Assembly (NCBI GenBank): GCA_030428185.1
Contig: JAUICE010000004.1
Coordinates: 1-64,000 of the forward strand
Direction: 5' to 3'
DNA: 64,000 bases
DNA from: Gammaproteobacteria bacterium
GTDB lineage: Bacteria; Pseudomonadota; Gammaproteobacteria; Legionellales; Legionellaceae
Below are positions 46,790 through 55,253 of the stretch, piece after piece (positions within the stretch are counted from its first letter, which is position 1; each line of letters starts with the position of its first letter). Under the pieces are notes generated by a model. The model saw only the letters and a program-made list of their open reading frames with translations. It was not told where the DNA came from and did not search any database. The translations under genes and the position numbers were made by a program.

Positions 46790-47755
46790 ATGAATATCGA
46801 TGAAGAAGAGCTTGTTACTGTCAAAGGACGAGCAAAAGAAAAGCTAAGGCGTGACTTGGGTGGGTTGATTGAGAACGCATTAAACGACCCAAAAACTGTA
46901 GAAGTTATGCTTAATGCTGATGGCAGACTTTGGCAAGAGCGCCTTGGGGAATCAATGCATTGTATTGGCAGTATCTCCAATGCTCGTGCTGAGTCTATCA
47001 TTAAAACCGTTGCTGGCTTTCATGGTAAGGAAGTCACTCGGTTTAAGCCGATGCTTGAAGGTGAATTACCACTTGATGGTTCTCGCTTTGCAGGACAACT
47101 TCCACCGATTGTTTCAAGTCCAACTTTTGCAATCCGTAAAAAAGCCTTATCGGTTTTTACTCTGGATGAATATGTTGAGTCAGGAATTATGACAAATGAA
47201 CAATGTGAGGTGATTAAAGAAACAGTATTAAATCACCGAAACATTTTAGTCACTGGCGGTACTGGCTCAGGAAAAACGACATTGGTGAATGCCATCATCA
47301 ACGAAATGGTTACGAGATCACCACAAGAGCGTATCTTCATCATTGAAGATACAGGCGAAATCCAGTGTACCGCTGAAAACATCGTTCAATATCACACCAC
47401 TCTCGATGTCAGCATGACTCAGCTTTTAAAAACAACGCTCAGAATGAGACCCGATCGCATTCTAGTTGGTGAAGTTCGAGGTAGTGAGGCTCTAGATTTA
47501 TTAGATGCGTGGAATACTGGTCATGAAGGTGGAGCTGCTACCTTGCATGCCAATAATGCGCTATCAGGACTTTGTCGTTTGAAATCACTCATCACTAGAA
47601 ACCCTGCTTCCCCAACGGAAATAGAGCCCTTAATTGGTGAAGCTGTTCATTGTGTGGTGCATATCACAAGACGGCCTGAGGGTCGCATCATTGAAGAAAT
47701 CATATCTGTCAGTGGCTTTGAAAATGGCCAATATCTAATCGAAAAACTTGTTTAA
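46790..47755 (+). CDS. trbB: Conjugation ATPase TrbB (VirB11 family)
   Basis: TrbB is the hexameric cytoplasmic ATPase at the base of the type IV secretion channel. The 321-residue product has an N-terminal domain, Walker A GGTGSGKTTL near residue 159, the Asp box (FIIEDTGEI), Walker B-like DRILVGEVRGSEALD, and the His box GHEGGAATLHAN. It starts 13 bases after lvrC and heads a run in the order trbB-C-D-E-F-G-H-I-J-K-L, identical to plasmid RP4. Confidence 0.95.
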   Translation: MNIDEEELVTVKGRAKEKLRRDLGGLIENALNDPKTVEVMLNADGRLWQERLGESMHCIGSISNARAESIIKTVAGFHGKEVTRFKPMLEGELPLDGSRFAGQLPPIVSSPTFAIRKKALSVFTLDEYVESGIMTNEQCEVIKETVLNHRNILVTGGTGSGKTTLVNAIINEMVTRSPQERIFIIEDTGEIQCTAENIVQYHTTLDVSMTQLLKTTLRMRPDRILVGEVRGSEALDLLDAWNTGHEGGAATLHANNALSGLCRLKSLITRNPASPTEIEPLIGEAVHCVVHITRRPEGRIIEEIISVSGFENGQYLIEKLV

Positions 47756-47766
47756 GGAAAATACCA

Positions 47767-48144
47767 ATGAATCGTATTGACACTTTTGATAATAGAAAAA
47801 TATGGGTGATGGGCTTAATTATTTTGTTTTTATTGTTTATGGCGCATTCAGCTAACGCATCAACAACGGGTGGGGGTCTGCCGTTTGACTCATGGTTAAC
47901 TAAAATTCAGAAGTCTATTACAGGCCCTTTTGCTTTTAGTGCAGCAATCATTGGTTTGGTAGCAGCAGGCGCCACATTGATTTTTGGTGGTGACATGAAT
48001 GGCTTTATGAGAACGCTGGTCTTTTTTGTTTTGGTGCTTTCCTTCCTGGTTGCGGCACAAAATACGCTTACAGCCATTACCGGTAAAGGTGCTGAAATTT
48101 CCAAACCACCAGCTGAGGTAAATATGGTGGAGTGCCAATCATGA
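47767..48144 (+). CDS. trbC: Conjugal pilin TrbC (VirB2 family)
   Basis: A 125-residue prepilin. Signal segment MGLIILFLLFMAHSANA precedes two hydrophobic helices (FAFSAAIIGLVAAGATLIFG and MRTLVFFVLVLSFLVAA) separated by a short polar loop, the VirB2/TrbC layout. In RP4 TrbC is processed and cyclised with help of TraF, whose homologue is present at 58405. Ends in ATGA overlap with trbD. Confidence 0.9.
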   Translation: MNRIDTFDNRKIWVMGLIILFLLFMAHSANASTTGGGLPFDSWLTKIQKSITGPFAFSAAIIGLVAAGATLIFGGDMNGFMRTLVFFVLVLSFLVAAQNTLTAITGKGAEISKPPAEVNMVECQS

Positions 48145-48440
48145 GTCTTCGAAGTATTCCAATTCGTCGCTCTGGAAATCGTGTAAGCCTCTTTATGGGT
48201 GGAGATCGTGAGTTGGTCATGTTCTCAGGGTTATTGTCAGCAATTCTAGAGTTTGCCGCCCAAGATTGGTTGGCAGCTATTGCAGGAGTCGTCATGTGGC
48301 TTTTTTCTTTGAAAGGGCTTCGTTTAATGGCGAAATCTGATCCACAGATGAGAGAAGTGTATCTAAGGCAAAGATGCTATCAGGCATATTACCCTGCGCG
48401 CTCAACGCCTTTTAGGGAAAATAAAAGAGGTTATCAATGA
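48141..48440 (+). CDS. trbD: Conjugation protein TrbD (VirB3 family)
   Basis: A 99-residue inner-membrane protein starting at MSLRSIPI within the trbC stop (ATGA). It contains the VirB3/TrbD pattern with one to two hydrophobic helices (LVMFSGLLSAILEFAAQDWLAAIAGVVMWLF) and a basic C-terminal part. TrbD works with the TrbE ATPase. Confidence 0.88.
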   Translation: MSLRSIPIRRSGNRVSLFMGGDRELVMFSGLLSAILEFAAQDWLAAIAGVVMWLFSLKGLRLMAKSDPQMREVYLRQRCYQAYYPARSTPFRENKRGYQ

Positions 48441-50974
48441 TAGTGTTAATTACCTTTTTGCTAAGTCTAACGGGACTTGTATTTTTAAGTTTCTTGTTTT
48501 ACCAAGCTCGTTTAAAAAGCCAAGAGCATCATTTAAAAAAGCATCGAAACTCGAAAGCAGGGCTTGTTGATTTACTCAATTATGCTGCTGTGGTTGATGA
48601 TGGCGTGATAGTTGGTAAAAACGGTTCATTTATGGCTGCCTGGCTTTATCGAGGTGCAGACAATAGCAATACTACCAATGAAGAGCGTGAGATGGTGTCA
48701 TTTCGAATCAATCAAGCTCTATCTGCCATGGGTAGCGGCTGGATGGTTCATGTTGATGCTATTAGGCGCACAGCTCCTGGTTACAGTGAGCGGGGGGATT
48801 CGCATTTTCCAGATCTTATATCAATGGCAGTTGATGAAGAAAGAAGACAGTTGTTTGAGAGTATAGGGACTTTATACGAAGGCTATTTTGTTATTACATT
48901 GACCTGGTATCCGCCTATATTGGCACAAAAGCGCTTTGTCGAATTGATGTTTGATGATAGCCAAGACTGTTTAAGCCAAAAAGCAAAGACACATAAGTTA
49001 ATTGATGAGTTTAAACAGTCTTGCCGAAACTTTGAGTCTCGTATGAGCTCAGCGCTTAATCTTGAAAGGCTCTGCTCTGAAAAGCTTATTGATGAGCAGG
49101 GTAAAACTATAACCCAAGATAATTTTCTAAGATATTTACAGTTTTGTGTAACAGGGCTAAATCATCCGATTAATCTTCCTAAAAATCCCATTTACCTTGA
49201 TGCACTCATAGGTGGTCAAGAATTAATATCAGGTATTACACCAAAGGTAGGGCGAAAGTTTATTCAATGCGTGGCAATTGAAGGGTTCCCGATGGAATCT
49301 TATCCAGGAATTTTAACGATGTTAAGTCAACTGCCCGTTGAATATCGCTGGAGTTCTCGTTTTATCTTTATGGACCCTCATGAAGCAGTGGCACATTTCA
49401 CTAAGTTTCGAAAAAAGTGGAAGCAAAAAATCAGAGGTTTTTTTGATCAAATTTTCAATACCAATTCAGGCATTGTAGATGAAGACGCTCTTAGCATGGT
49501 GAATGATGCACAATCAGCTATTGCAGAAACTAATTCTGGCATGGTGGGACAAGGCTATTACACATCTGTCGTTGTTTTAATGGAAGAAGATAGGGCCTTA
49601 GTGGAAAAAGCAGCGCTTTTTATTGAAAAAAACATCAATGCTCTTGGGTTTACAGCCAGAGCAGAAACAATTAATACCATGGATGCCTTTATGGGTAGCC
49701 TTCCTGGTCATGCGAAAGAGAATATCAGGCGGCCACTCATTAACACCATGAACTTGGCCGACTTGTTACCAACCTCTAGTATCTGGACTGGTGAAAGTCA
49801 TGCTCCTTGCCCGTTGTTTCCCCAAGCATCCCCTCCTTTGATGCATTGTGTCACCAGTGGTAACGCACCGTTTCGTTTGAACCTCCATGTCAGAGATTTA
49901 GGGCATGGCATTATGTTTGGTCCCACACGCTCTGGTAAGTCAACTCATCTTGGCTTAATTGCTTTTTCCTGGCGCCGATACAAAGATGCTCGAATTTATT
50001 CCTTTGATAAAGGCATGTCCATGTATCCAACTTGTAAGGCCACAGGTGGTGAGCATTACACCATTGCTTATAAAGATTCTGCGCTTTCATTTGCGCCCTT
50101 ACAGTTTTTGGCAACCAAAGCCGACAGGGCCTGGGCAATGGAGTGGGTTGACACAATTTTAGCTTTAAATGGCTTAAATACCACAGCGGCACAGCGCAAT
50201 GAAATTAGTTATGCCATTGTCAGCATGCATGAAAGCGGCTCTAAAACTTTATCTGACTTTGTGATGACCATACAGGATGAGCCAATTCGTGAAACATTAA
50301 AACAATACACCATTGATGGACTAATGGGACATCTTCTGGATGCTGAAAGTGATGGCATGCAGCTGTCATCATTTATGACTTTTGAAATAGAGCATTTAAT
50401 GGGGTTAGGTGAGAAATTTGCATTGCCAGTTTTGTTGTATCTGTTTAGGCGCATAGAAAGTTCTCTGGACGGTAGAGCAACCTTAATTTTACTTGATGAG
50501 GCATGGCTAATGTTGGGCCATCCTGTCTTTAAAAATAAGATCGCTGAATGGCTTGACTCAATGGCTAAGAAAAACTGTGTGGTGTTTATGGCAACACAGC
50601 ATTTATCGCATGCCGCGGACTCAGGAATTCTAGACATTATCGTTGAGTCTACTGCCAGTAAAATCTTTTTACCCAATCTTTATGCAAGAGATCCCGAGAC
50701 TCGTGTGATTTATGAACGCATGGGCCTAAATCCTCGTCAACTTGACATCATTGCTCAAGCACAGCCTAAACGAGATTACTACTACGTTAGCGAAAAAGGG
50801 CAACGCCTCTATCAATTAGCACTTGGTCCACTGGCTTTAGCATTTGTTGGAGCTACTGATCCTGATTCCATCGAGCATATTAAACAGCTTGAGAAAAAGT
50901 ATGGAGCGGCTTGGGTGTCTTACTGGTTATCACAAAAAGGTATCGATATTAACCAATACGGAGAAGCCGCATGA
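48437..50974 (+). CDS. trbE: Conjugation ATPase TrbE (VirB4 family)
   Basis: The 845-residue TrbE powers pilus and channel assembly. An N-terminal membrane segment (MIVLITFLLSLTGLVFLSFLFY) is followed by the VirB4 N domain and a C-terminal ATPase with Walker A FGPTRSGKSTHLG near residue 495 and Walker B TLILLDEAWLML, plus ATQHLSHAADSGI. It overlaps trbD by 4 bases and trbF by 4. Confidence 0.95.
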   Translation: MIVLITFLLSLTGLVFLSFLFYQARLKSQEHHLKKHRNSKAGLVDLLNYAAVVDDGVIVGKNGSFMAAWLYRGADNSNTTNEEREMVSFRINQALSAMGSGWMVHVDAIRRTAPGYSERGDSHFPDLISMAVDEERRQLFESIGTLYEGYFVITLTWYPPILAQKRFVELMFDDSQDCLSQKAKTHKLIDEFKQSCRNFESRMSSALNLERLCSEKLIDEQGKTITQDNFLRYLQFCVTGLNHPINLPKNPIYLDALIGGQELISGITPKVGRKFIQCVAIEGFPMESYPGILTMLSQLPVEYRWSSRFIFMDPHEAVAHFTKFRKKWKQKIRGFFDQIFNTNSGIVDEDALSMVNDAQSAIAETNSGMVGQGYYTSVVVLMEEDRALVEKAALFIEKNINALGFTARAETINTMDAFMGSLPGHAKENIRRPLINTMNLADLLPTSSIWTGESHAPCPLFPQASPPLMHCVTSGNAPFRLNLHVRDLGHGIMFGPTRSGKSTHLGLIAFSWRRYKDARIYSFDKGMSMYPTCKATGGEHYTIAYKDSALSFAPLQFLATKADRAWAMEWVDTILALNGLNTTAAQRNEISYAIVSMHESGSKTLSDFVMTIQDEPIRETLKQYTIDGLMGHLLDAESDGMQLSSFMTFEIEHLMGLGEKFALPVLLYLFRRIESSLDGRATLILLDEAWLMLGHPVFKNKIAEWLDSMAKKNCVVFMATQHLSHAADSGILDIIVESTASKIFLPNLYARDPETRVIYERMGLNPRQLDIIAQAQPKRDYYYVSEKGQRLYQLALGPLALAFVGATDPDSIEHIKQLEKKYGAAWVSYWLSQKGIDINQYGEAA

Positions 50975-51714
50975 ATAATATAAAAGAATGGCTTAAAAAA
51001 CTAAGCCCAGAAATTAAAAAAGCAGCATTGACGGATAATCCTTATCTCAATGCTAGGCGTGCATGGAATGTCCATACGGCAGGTTTGATGAAATCCTTAC
51101 AGGTTTGGCAGAGTGTGGTCTTAATAAGCCTTTTAATTACGCTTGCCTCTGTTGGAGGGCTAATATCGATTGGCAGTCAATCTAAATTTATTCCCCTGGT
51201 GTTTCAACAGGATGCCAGTGGTAATACGCTTTCAGTTACCCGTGCTGATAAAGTGAAGGCAGCAAGTATTGATGATTATCGCGCAGCAGCAGCCCATTTC
51301 ATTGAAAATATCCGTCTTGTCAGTGTAGATGTTGAACTTCAAAAAAAAGCAGTCTTTCAAGTTTATTCCTATTTAAATCAAAACGATGCTGCTCTTAGCA
51401 AAGTTCAAGCGTTTTATAGCAACAAGCAACAATCTAACCCTTTTGATAGAGCAGCACATGAAATCGTTAACGTTGAAATTCGCTCAGTGCTTCAGGAATC
51501 AGAAAACACCTGGCAAGTGGATTGGATAGAAACGATAAGAAACCGCGACGGGTCACTCAAAAAAAAGCCTTATGCGATGAAAGCGATAGTGACGATTTAT
51601 CAAGACAATACGTTGAGTGATGTCTCAAATGACTCCGTATTGAAGAATCCTCACTTGATATATGTACGCGACTTTAATTGGTCTTACGACTTAAAGCATG
51701 GAGAGCAACAATGA
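50971..51714 (+). CDS. trbF: Conjugation protein TrbF (VirB8 family)
   Basis: A 247-residue bitopic protein of the inner-membrane scaffold: short cytoplasmic N terminus, one helix (VVLISLLITLASVGGLISIG), and a periplasmic NTF2-like domain with FIENIRLVSVDVELQ and WQVDWIETIRNRDGS typical of TrbF. It begins in the trbE stop and its stop overlaps the trbG start. Confidence 0.92.
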   Translation: MNNIKEWLKKLSPEIKKAALTDNPYLNARRAWNVHTAGLMKSLQVWQSVVLISLLITLASVGGLISIGSQSKFIPLVFQQDASGNTLSVTRADKVKAASIDDYRAAAAHFIENIRLVSVDVELQKKAVFQVYSYLNQNDAALSKVQAFYSNKQQSNPFDRAAHEIVNVEIRSVLQESENTWQVDWIETIRNRDGSLKKKPYAMKAIVTIYQDNTLSDVSNDSVLKNPHLIYVRDFNWSYDLKHGEQQ

Positions 51715-52586
51715 AAAAAATAATTCTCTCAATGAGTTTACTGCTGCCACTTTCAGTTATTGCGCTTGATAATCATGAATTAAGTAGCCGTTACTTTTCT
51801 CAAAGCGTTCCTAGTTTAACCACTCAAGAAAAACAAGCTTTAAAGATTGCGAAGCATTGGCAAAAAGGAGGGAAAAGTAGTCAACCGTTTCAATCCTCAG
51901 ATGGCTCAGTCAGTTTTGTTTATGGCTCAGGTCAAATTAAAATTGTATGCGCACCTTTACAGGTGTGTGACATAGCTTTGCAGCCAGGTGAGCAGTTTAA
52001 TGATATGAATGTTGGTGATCCTCGCTTTATTGTTGAACCATCAATTACCGGCTCAGGAATAGAGCAGCAACTTCACCTGATTATCAAGCCTAAAGATGTT
52101 GGGCTTGATTCGTCACTAGTCGTTACTACAAATAGAAGAACCTATCATTTTAGATTGAAGTCCGACCGTTATGAGTTCATGCCATATGTCTCTTTTGTTT
52201 ACCCTAATGAAGCTAAAGCAAAATGGCGTTTGATAAAGCAAATTCAGGCAGAAAAACGCAAGGCCAATACTTTCTACAGTACAGGCGAATATCTAGGTAA
52301 CCTTAATTTCAATTACCAGATACGGGGTAATGCTCGATTCAAGCCCGTTCGCGTATATAACAATGGGGTTAAAACCATCATTGAAATGCCTAAAGCAATG
52401 AGTCAGCGTGAGGCTCCTGCTCTTTTGGTCTTAAGGAGACGAGGCCGCTTTCACAAACCAGAAACAGTGATGGTTAATTATCGTTTGCAGGGTTGTCGTT
52501 ATATTGTTGACAACGTGTTTGACAAGGCAATGTTGATTATCGGTAGTGGTCGCTTCCAGGAAAAAATTACCATAACGAGGTGCTAA
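51711..52586 (+). CDS. trbG: Conjugation protein TrbG (VirB9 family)
   Basis: A 291-residue outer-membrane complex protein with signal peptide (MKKIILSMSLLLPLSVIA). The VirB9/TrbG domain shows IKIVCAPLQVCDIALQPGEQFNDMNVGDPRF, then SSLVVTTNRRTYHFRL and RVYNNGVKTIIEMP, the family core. The start overlaps the trbF stop in ATGA. Two Cys near CAPLQVCD may form a disulfide. Confidence 0.92.
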   Translation: MKKIILSMSLLLPLSVIALDNHELSSRYFSQSVPSLTTQEKQALKIAKHWQKGGKSSQPFQSSDGSVSFVYGSGQIKIVCAPLQVCDIALQPGEQFNDMNVGDPRFIVEPSITGSGIEQQLHLIIKPKDVGLDSSLVVTTNRRTYHFRLKSDRYEFMPYVSFVYPNEAKAKWRLIKQIQAEKRKANTFYSTGEYLGNLNFNYQIRGNARFKPVRVYNNGVKTIIEMPKAMSQREAPALLVLRRRGRFHKPETVMVNYRLQGCRYIVDNVFDKAMLIIGSGRFQEKITITRC

Positions 52587-52588
52587 TC

Positions 52589-52999
52589 ATGAAAAATCTA
52601 AGTGTTTTGTTACTGACTATTTTGCTATCGAGCTGTGCCAGTATGCGTTATGGAAATTTTACGGATATTTCTCAGAGTAAAGATGCCTATTTAGTTAAGG
52701 ACACCGTATCTCAATTAACAAAGGTTTATCCACCAGCTAAAAATATCTTTTTTCTTAGCCAGAAAGTTTGTGATGGCTTTGGCATCAAACTGCTACAAAT
52801 GATGCGAAAAAAAGGGTATGGCATAGTTGAGAATGTTCGGCCAAGCCAGAAAGCTAACTTTTTCTATGTGGTGGATGAAGTTGAGCCTGGGAATCTTTAT
52901 CGAGTCAGTCTTTATATTGGCGCGAAAACATTGAGCAGGGTGTATGCAAAATCTAATAGTAAGCTTGCCCCAGTTAGCCCATGGTCATACAAGGAGTGA
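52589..52999 (+). CDS. trbH: Conjugation lipoprotein TrbH
   Basis: A 136-residue lipoprotein starting MKNLSVLLLTILLSSCAS with lipobox Cys, GAGGTG upstream of the ATG. The rest (DTVSQLTKVYPPAKNIFFL, FGIKLLQMMRKKGYGIVE, ending VSPWSYKE) fits TrbH of the P-type systems by length, position and the terminal S-P-W segment. It may act as the VirB7-like outer-membrane lipoprotein. Confidence 0.82.
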   Translation: MKNLSVLLLTILLSSCASMRYGNFTDISQSKDAYLVKDTVSQLTKVYPPAKNIFFLSQKVCDGFGIKLLQMMRKKGYGIVENVRPSQKANFFYVVDEVEPGNLYRVSLYIGAKTLSRVYAKSNSKLAPVSPWSYKE

Positions 53000-53004
53000 T
53001 ACTG

Positions 53005-54258
53005 ATGAGTCAAAATAACGATTTATTATCACCAGATTCCTCACCACAAAAGCTCACCACAACAGGAGTCAAGCGGGTAAATAACATACCTTTATATATA
53101 GCTATTGGCATTTTAACCTTATTTATCCTGTTGATAGCAACGGTTGCGCAAAAACGGGCAAATGCACAGAATAAAATCGCAGAGCCTGTAAGACCACAAG
53201 CAGCAAAGCGAAATAATATAAATATGGCCTATGAAGTTATTGGTAACCATAAGTCAGGGATGATTATGGCACCTAATGAGCCAGTGAAAAAAGAACAAGG
53301 ACTTCCATTACCAATACCTGAAGTACAATTGCCAGCGGAAAAACTTAAAATAAAAGAGCAAGCCATATCGGATAATGAAATTGAACGTATCCGACAGGAA
53401 AAAACGCAAGCTTTTGAGGAAGCTGTTAAAGCAAAAACGGCTATTATGGTCGATAATTCTAACTCAATTCGCAAAGAAAATACCAAAATAGCCGACTCTG
53501 ATTATGGCACTGCTCTCAACGTCGATTTAGTTAATTCATTTAAAGAGCAACTTCAACGCTTACAAGGCAAGAAAGATTCAAAACCGATGCCACAAACCTT
53601 AGGCGGGAAAGAGCGAGAGAGTCGCTGGCATTTAAATTCAAGACTTGAAAATCCGAACACCCAATATGAGTTAAGAGCAGGTAACGTTATCCCTGGTGTG
53701 ATGGTAAGTGGTATCTCTTCAGAATTGCCTGGACAGTTAGTCGCTCAAGTTTCACAAAACGTTTATGACACTGCAACTGGAAGATATCTTTTAATTCCTC
53801 AAGGAGCAAAACTTTTTGGTGTTTACTCTAGTGATGTGAGCTTTGGTCAAAATTCTGTGTTGGTCGCTTGGCAGCGCCTGGTTTTTCCAGATGGTAAAGC
53901 ATTAGATATTGGATCTATGCCAGGGGCTGATAGTGCAGGATATGGTGGATTTAGAGACCAAGTTAATCACCACTATGCAAGAATTTATGGATCAGCGCTT
54001 CTAATGTCAGGGATTGTTGCAGGTATTACTTATAGTCAACACATAAATCAACCCAGTCAAGTTGGCATAAACTTGCCTACCGCAGGTGGTGTTTTAAGCC
54101 AGGCGTTAGGTCAGCAATTAGGAGAAGTAACCTCACAACTAATTTCCAAAAATCTCAATGTATCTCCGACAATCAATATTCGTCCTGGATATCGTTTTAA
54201 TGTCATCGTCATAAAAGATCTAACGTTTAAACAACCTTATCAGCAGTTTTTATATTAA
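53005..54258 (+). CDS. trbI: Conjugation protein TrbI (VirB10 family)
   Basis: A 417-residue channel protein spanning the envelope. The start at MSQNNDLL has AAGGAGTG about 8 bases upstream. One inner-membrane helix (IPLYIAIGILTLFILLIATVA) is followed by a Pro- and Lys-rich linker and the C-terminal VirB10 domain: YELRAGNVIPGVMVSGISSELPG, ATGRYLLIPQGAKLFGVYS, FPDGKALDIGSMPGAD and NIRPGYRFNVIVIKDL. Confidence 0.94.
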   Translation: MSQNNDLLSPDSSPQKLTTTGVKRVNNIPLYIAIGILTLFILLIATVAQKRANAQNKIAEPVRPQAAKRNNINMAYEVIGNHKSGMIMAPNEPVKKEQGLPLPIPEVQLPAEKLKIKEQAISDNEIERIRQEKTQAFEEAVKAKTAIMVDNSNSIRKENTKIADSDYGTALNVDLVNSFKEQLQRLQGKKDSKPMPQTLGGKERESRWHLNSRLENPNTQYELRAGNVIPGVMVSGISSELPGQLVAQVSQNVYDTATGRYLLIPQGAKLFGVYSSDVSFGQNSVLVAWQRLVFPDGKALDIGSMPGADSAGYGGFRDQVNHHYARIYGSALLMSGIVAGITYSQHINQPSQVGINLPTAGGVLSQALGQQLGEVTSQLISKNLNVSPTINIRPGYRFNVIVIKDLTFKQPYQQFLY

Positions 54259-54273
54259 ATAAAGAGGAATGCA

Positions 54274-55008
54274 ATGAAATTAAGATTCATCATTATGCTT
54301 TTCTGGAGTGCAAATGCCTTTTGCTTCCCTGTATTTGACGTAGCTAATTGGTTTCAAAATGGAAAAATGATTATTAATCAGGTTAGCCAGTATAAAACTC
54401 AAATTGATCAATACAGAAACCAAATCCAGCAGTATCAGAACATGTTAGAAAACACCAAATCACTGACCCATTTTCAATGGGATAATGCCAATAATGTCAT
54501 CAATAACCTGCTTGATGTAACGAATACGATTGATTATTACAAACAGGAAGCTGGAAGCCTGCAAGGTTATCTAGATAAGTTTCAAAGTTTGGACCATTAT
54601 CTAAAAGCGTCCTGCTTCAATGGTAATGGTAAGTGTTCAGCTGAGGCACTCAAAAAAATAAAGCAAAATAAGCAGATGGCATCTGTTGCTGAAAAGCGTG
54701 CGAATGATGCCATGATTAAAGGTATTGATAAGCAACAGCAAAACTTAAAAGAAGACTCAAGAAGATTACAAATCTTACAATCTCAAGCGCAGACAGCCCA
54801 AGGGCAAAAACAAGCGCTACAAGCAGCTTCTCAATTATCCAGTAATCAAGCACACCAATTATTGCAAATTAGAGGATTATTGGTCGCTCAACAAAACGCA
54901 CAAGCTGTGAGAGATGCAGCAGCGGTAAATAAAGAAGCCATACAAACAGCCGGAGATGAGCGGTTTCGAGCAGGTTCTTACCATAAAAGTTCCGGCAGAA
55001 AATGGTGA
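54274..55008 (+). CDS. trbJ: Conjugation protein TrbJ (VirB5-like)
   Basis: A 244-residue exported protein (signal segment ends in NAFC or shortly after) with long helices and coiled coil (YKTQIDQYRNQIQQYQNMLENTKSL; LKEDSRRLQILQSQAQTAQGQKQAL), the TrbJ pattern. VirB5/TrbJ proteins sit at the pilus tip. Its last residues GSYHKSSGRKW are almost the same as the end of the next gene product, an unusual shared tail. Conserved position between trbI and trbK. Confidence 0.9.
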   Translation: MKLRFIIMLFWSANAFCFPVFDVANWFQNGKMIINQVSQYKTQIDQYRNQIQQYQNMLENTKSLTHFQWDNANNVINNLLDVTNTIDYYKQEAGSLQGYLDKFQSLDHYLKASCFNGNGKCSAEALKKIKQNKQMASVAEKRANDAMIKGIDKQQQNLKEDSRRLQILQSQAQTAQGQKQALQAASQLSSNQAHQLLQIRGLLVAQQNAQAVRDAAAVNKEAIQTAGDERFRAGSYHKSSGRKW

Positions 55009-55036
55009 AACACTCATAACATCAAGGAAAATAAAA

Positions 55037-55249
55037 ATGAAGATATTAAGTTTATCTCTAGTGCTTTTGGCGTGTTTACTTTCAGGCTGTGACAGTGCCG
55101 AAACAAAAGCTAAGAAAAAGGCAGAGCAACTTTCTCGACTTACTTGTAATAGCTCAAGAGAAAGTCGAACAGAGGAAGAGCTAAAAGCCATAGGAGAGGC
55201 CTGCTTTAAACAAGGCAGTTATTCCAAAAGCTCTGGCAGAAAGTGGTAA
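55037..55249 (+). CDS. trbK: Small lipoprotein in trbK position, probable entry-exclusion protein
   Basis: A 70-residue lipoprotein starting MKILSLSLVLLACLLSGCDS, with Cys18 as the lipobox Cys and AAGGA upstream. The mature part is short, charged and helical, with two cysteines, and ends GSYSKSSGRKW, nearly the tail of TrbJ. In RP4 the gene between trbJ and trbL is trbK, the entry-exclusion lipoprotein; position and size match but sequence similarity is not decisive. Confidence 0.72.
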   Translation: MKILSLSLVLLACLLSGCDSAETKAKKKAEQLSRLTCNSSRESRTEEELKAIGEACFKQGSYSKSSGRKW

Positions 55250-55253
55250 CGAT

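Noticed and set aside
54956-55036. A longer start for the trbK-position lipoprotein, overlapping trbJ.
   Set aside because: The start at 55037 gives a perfect lipoprotein signal and has its own ribosome binding site.
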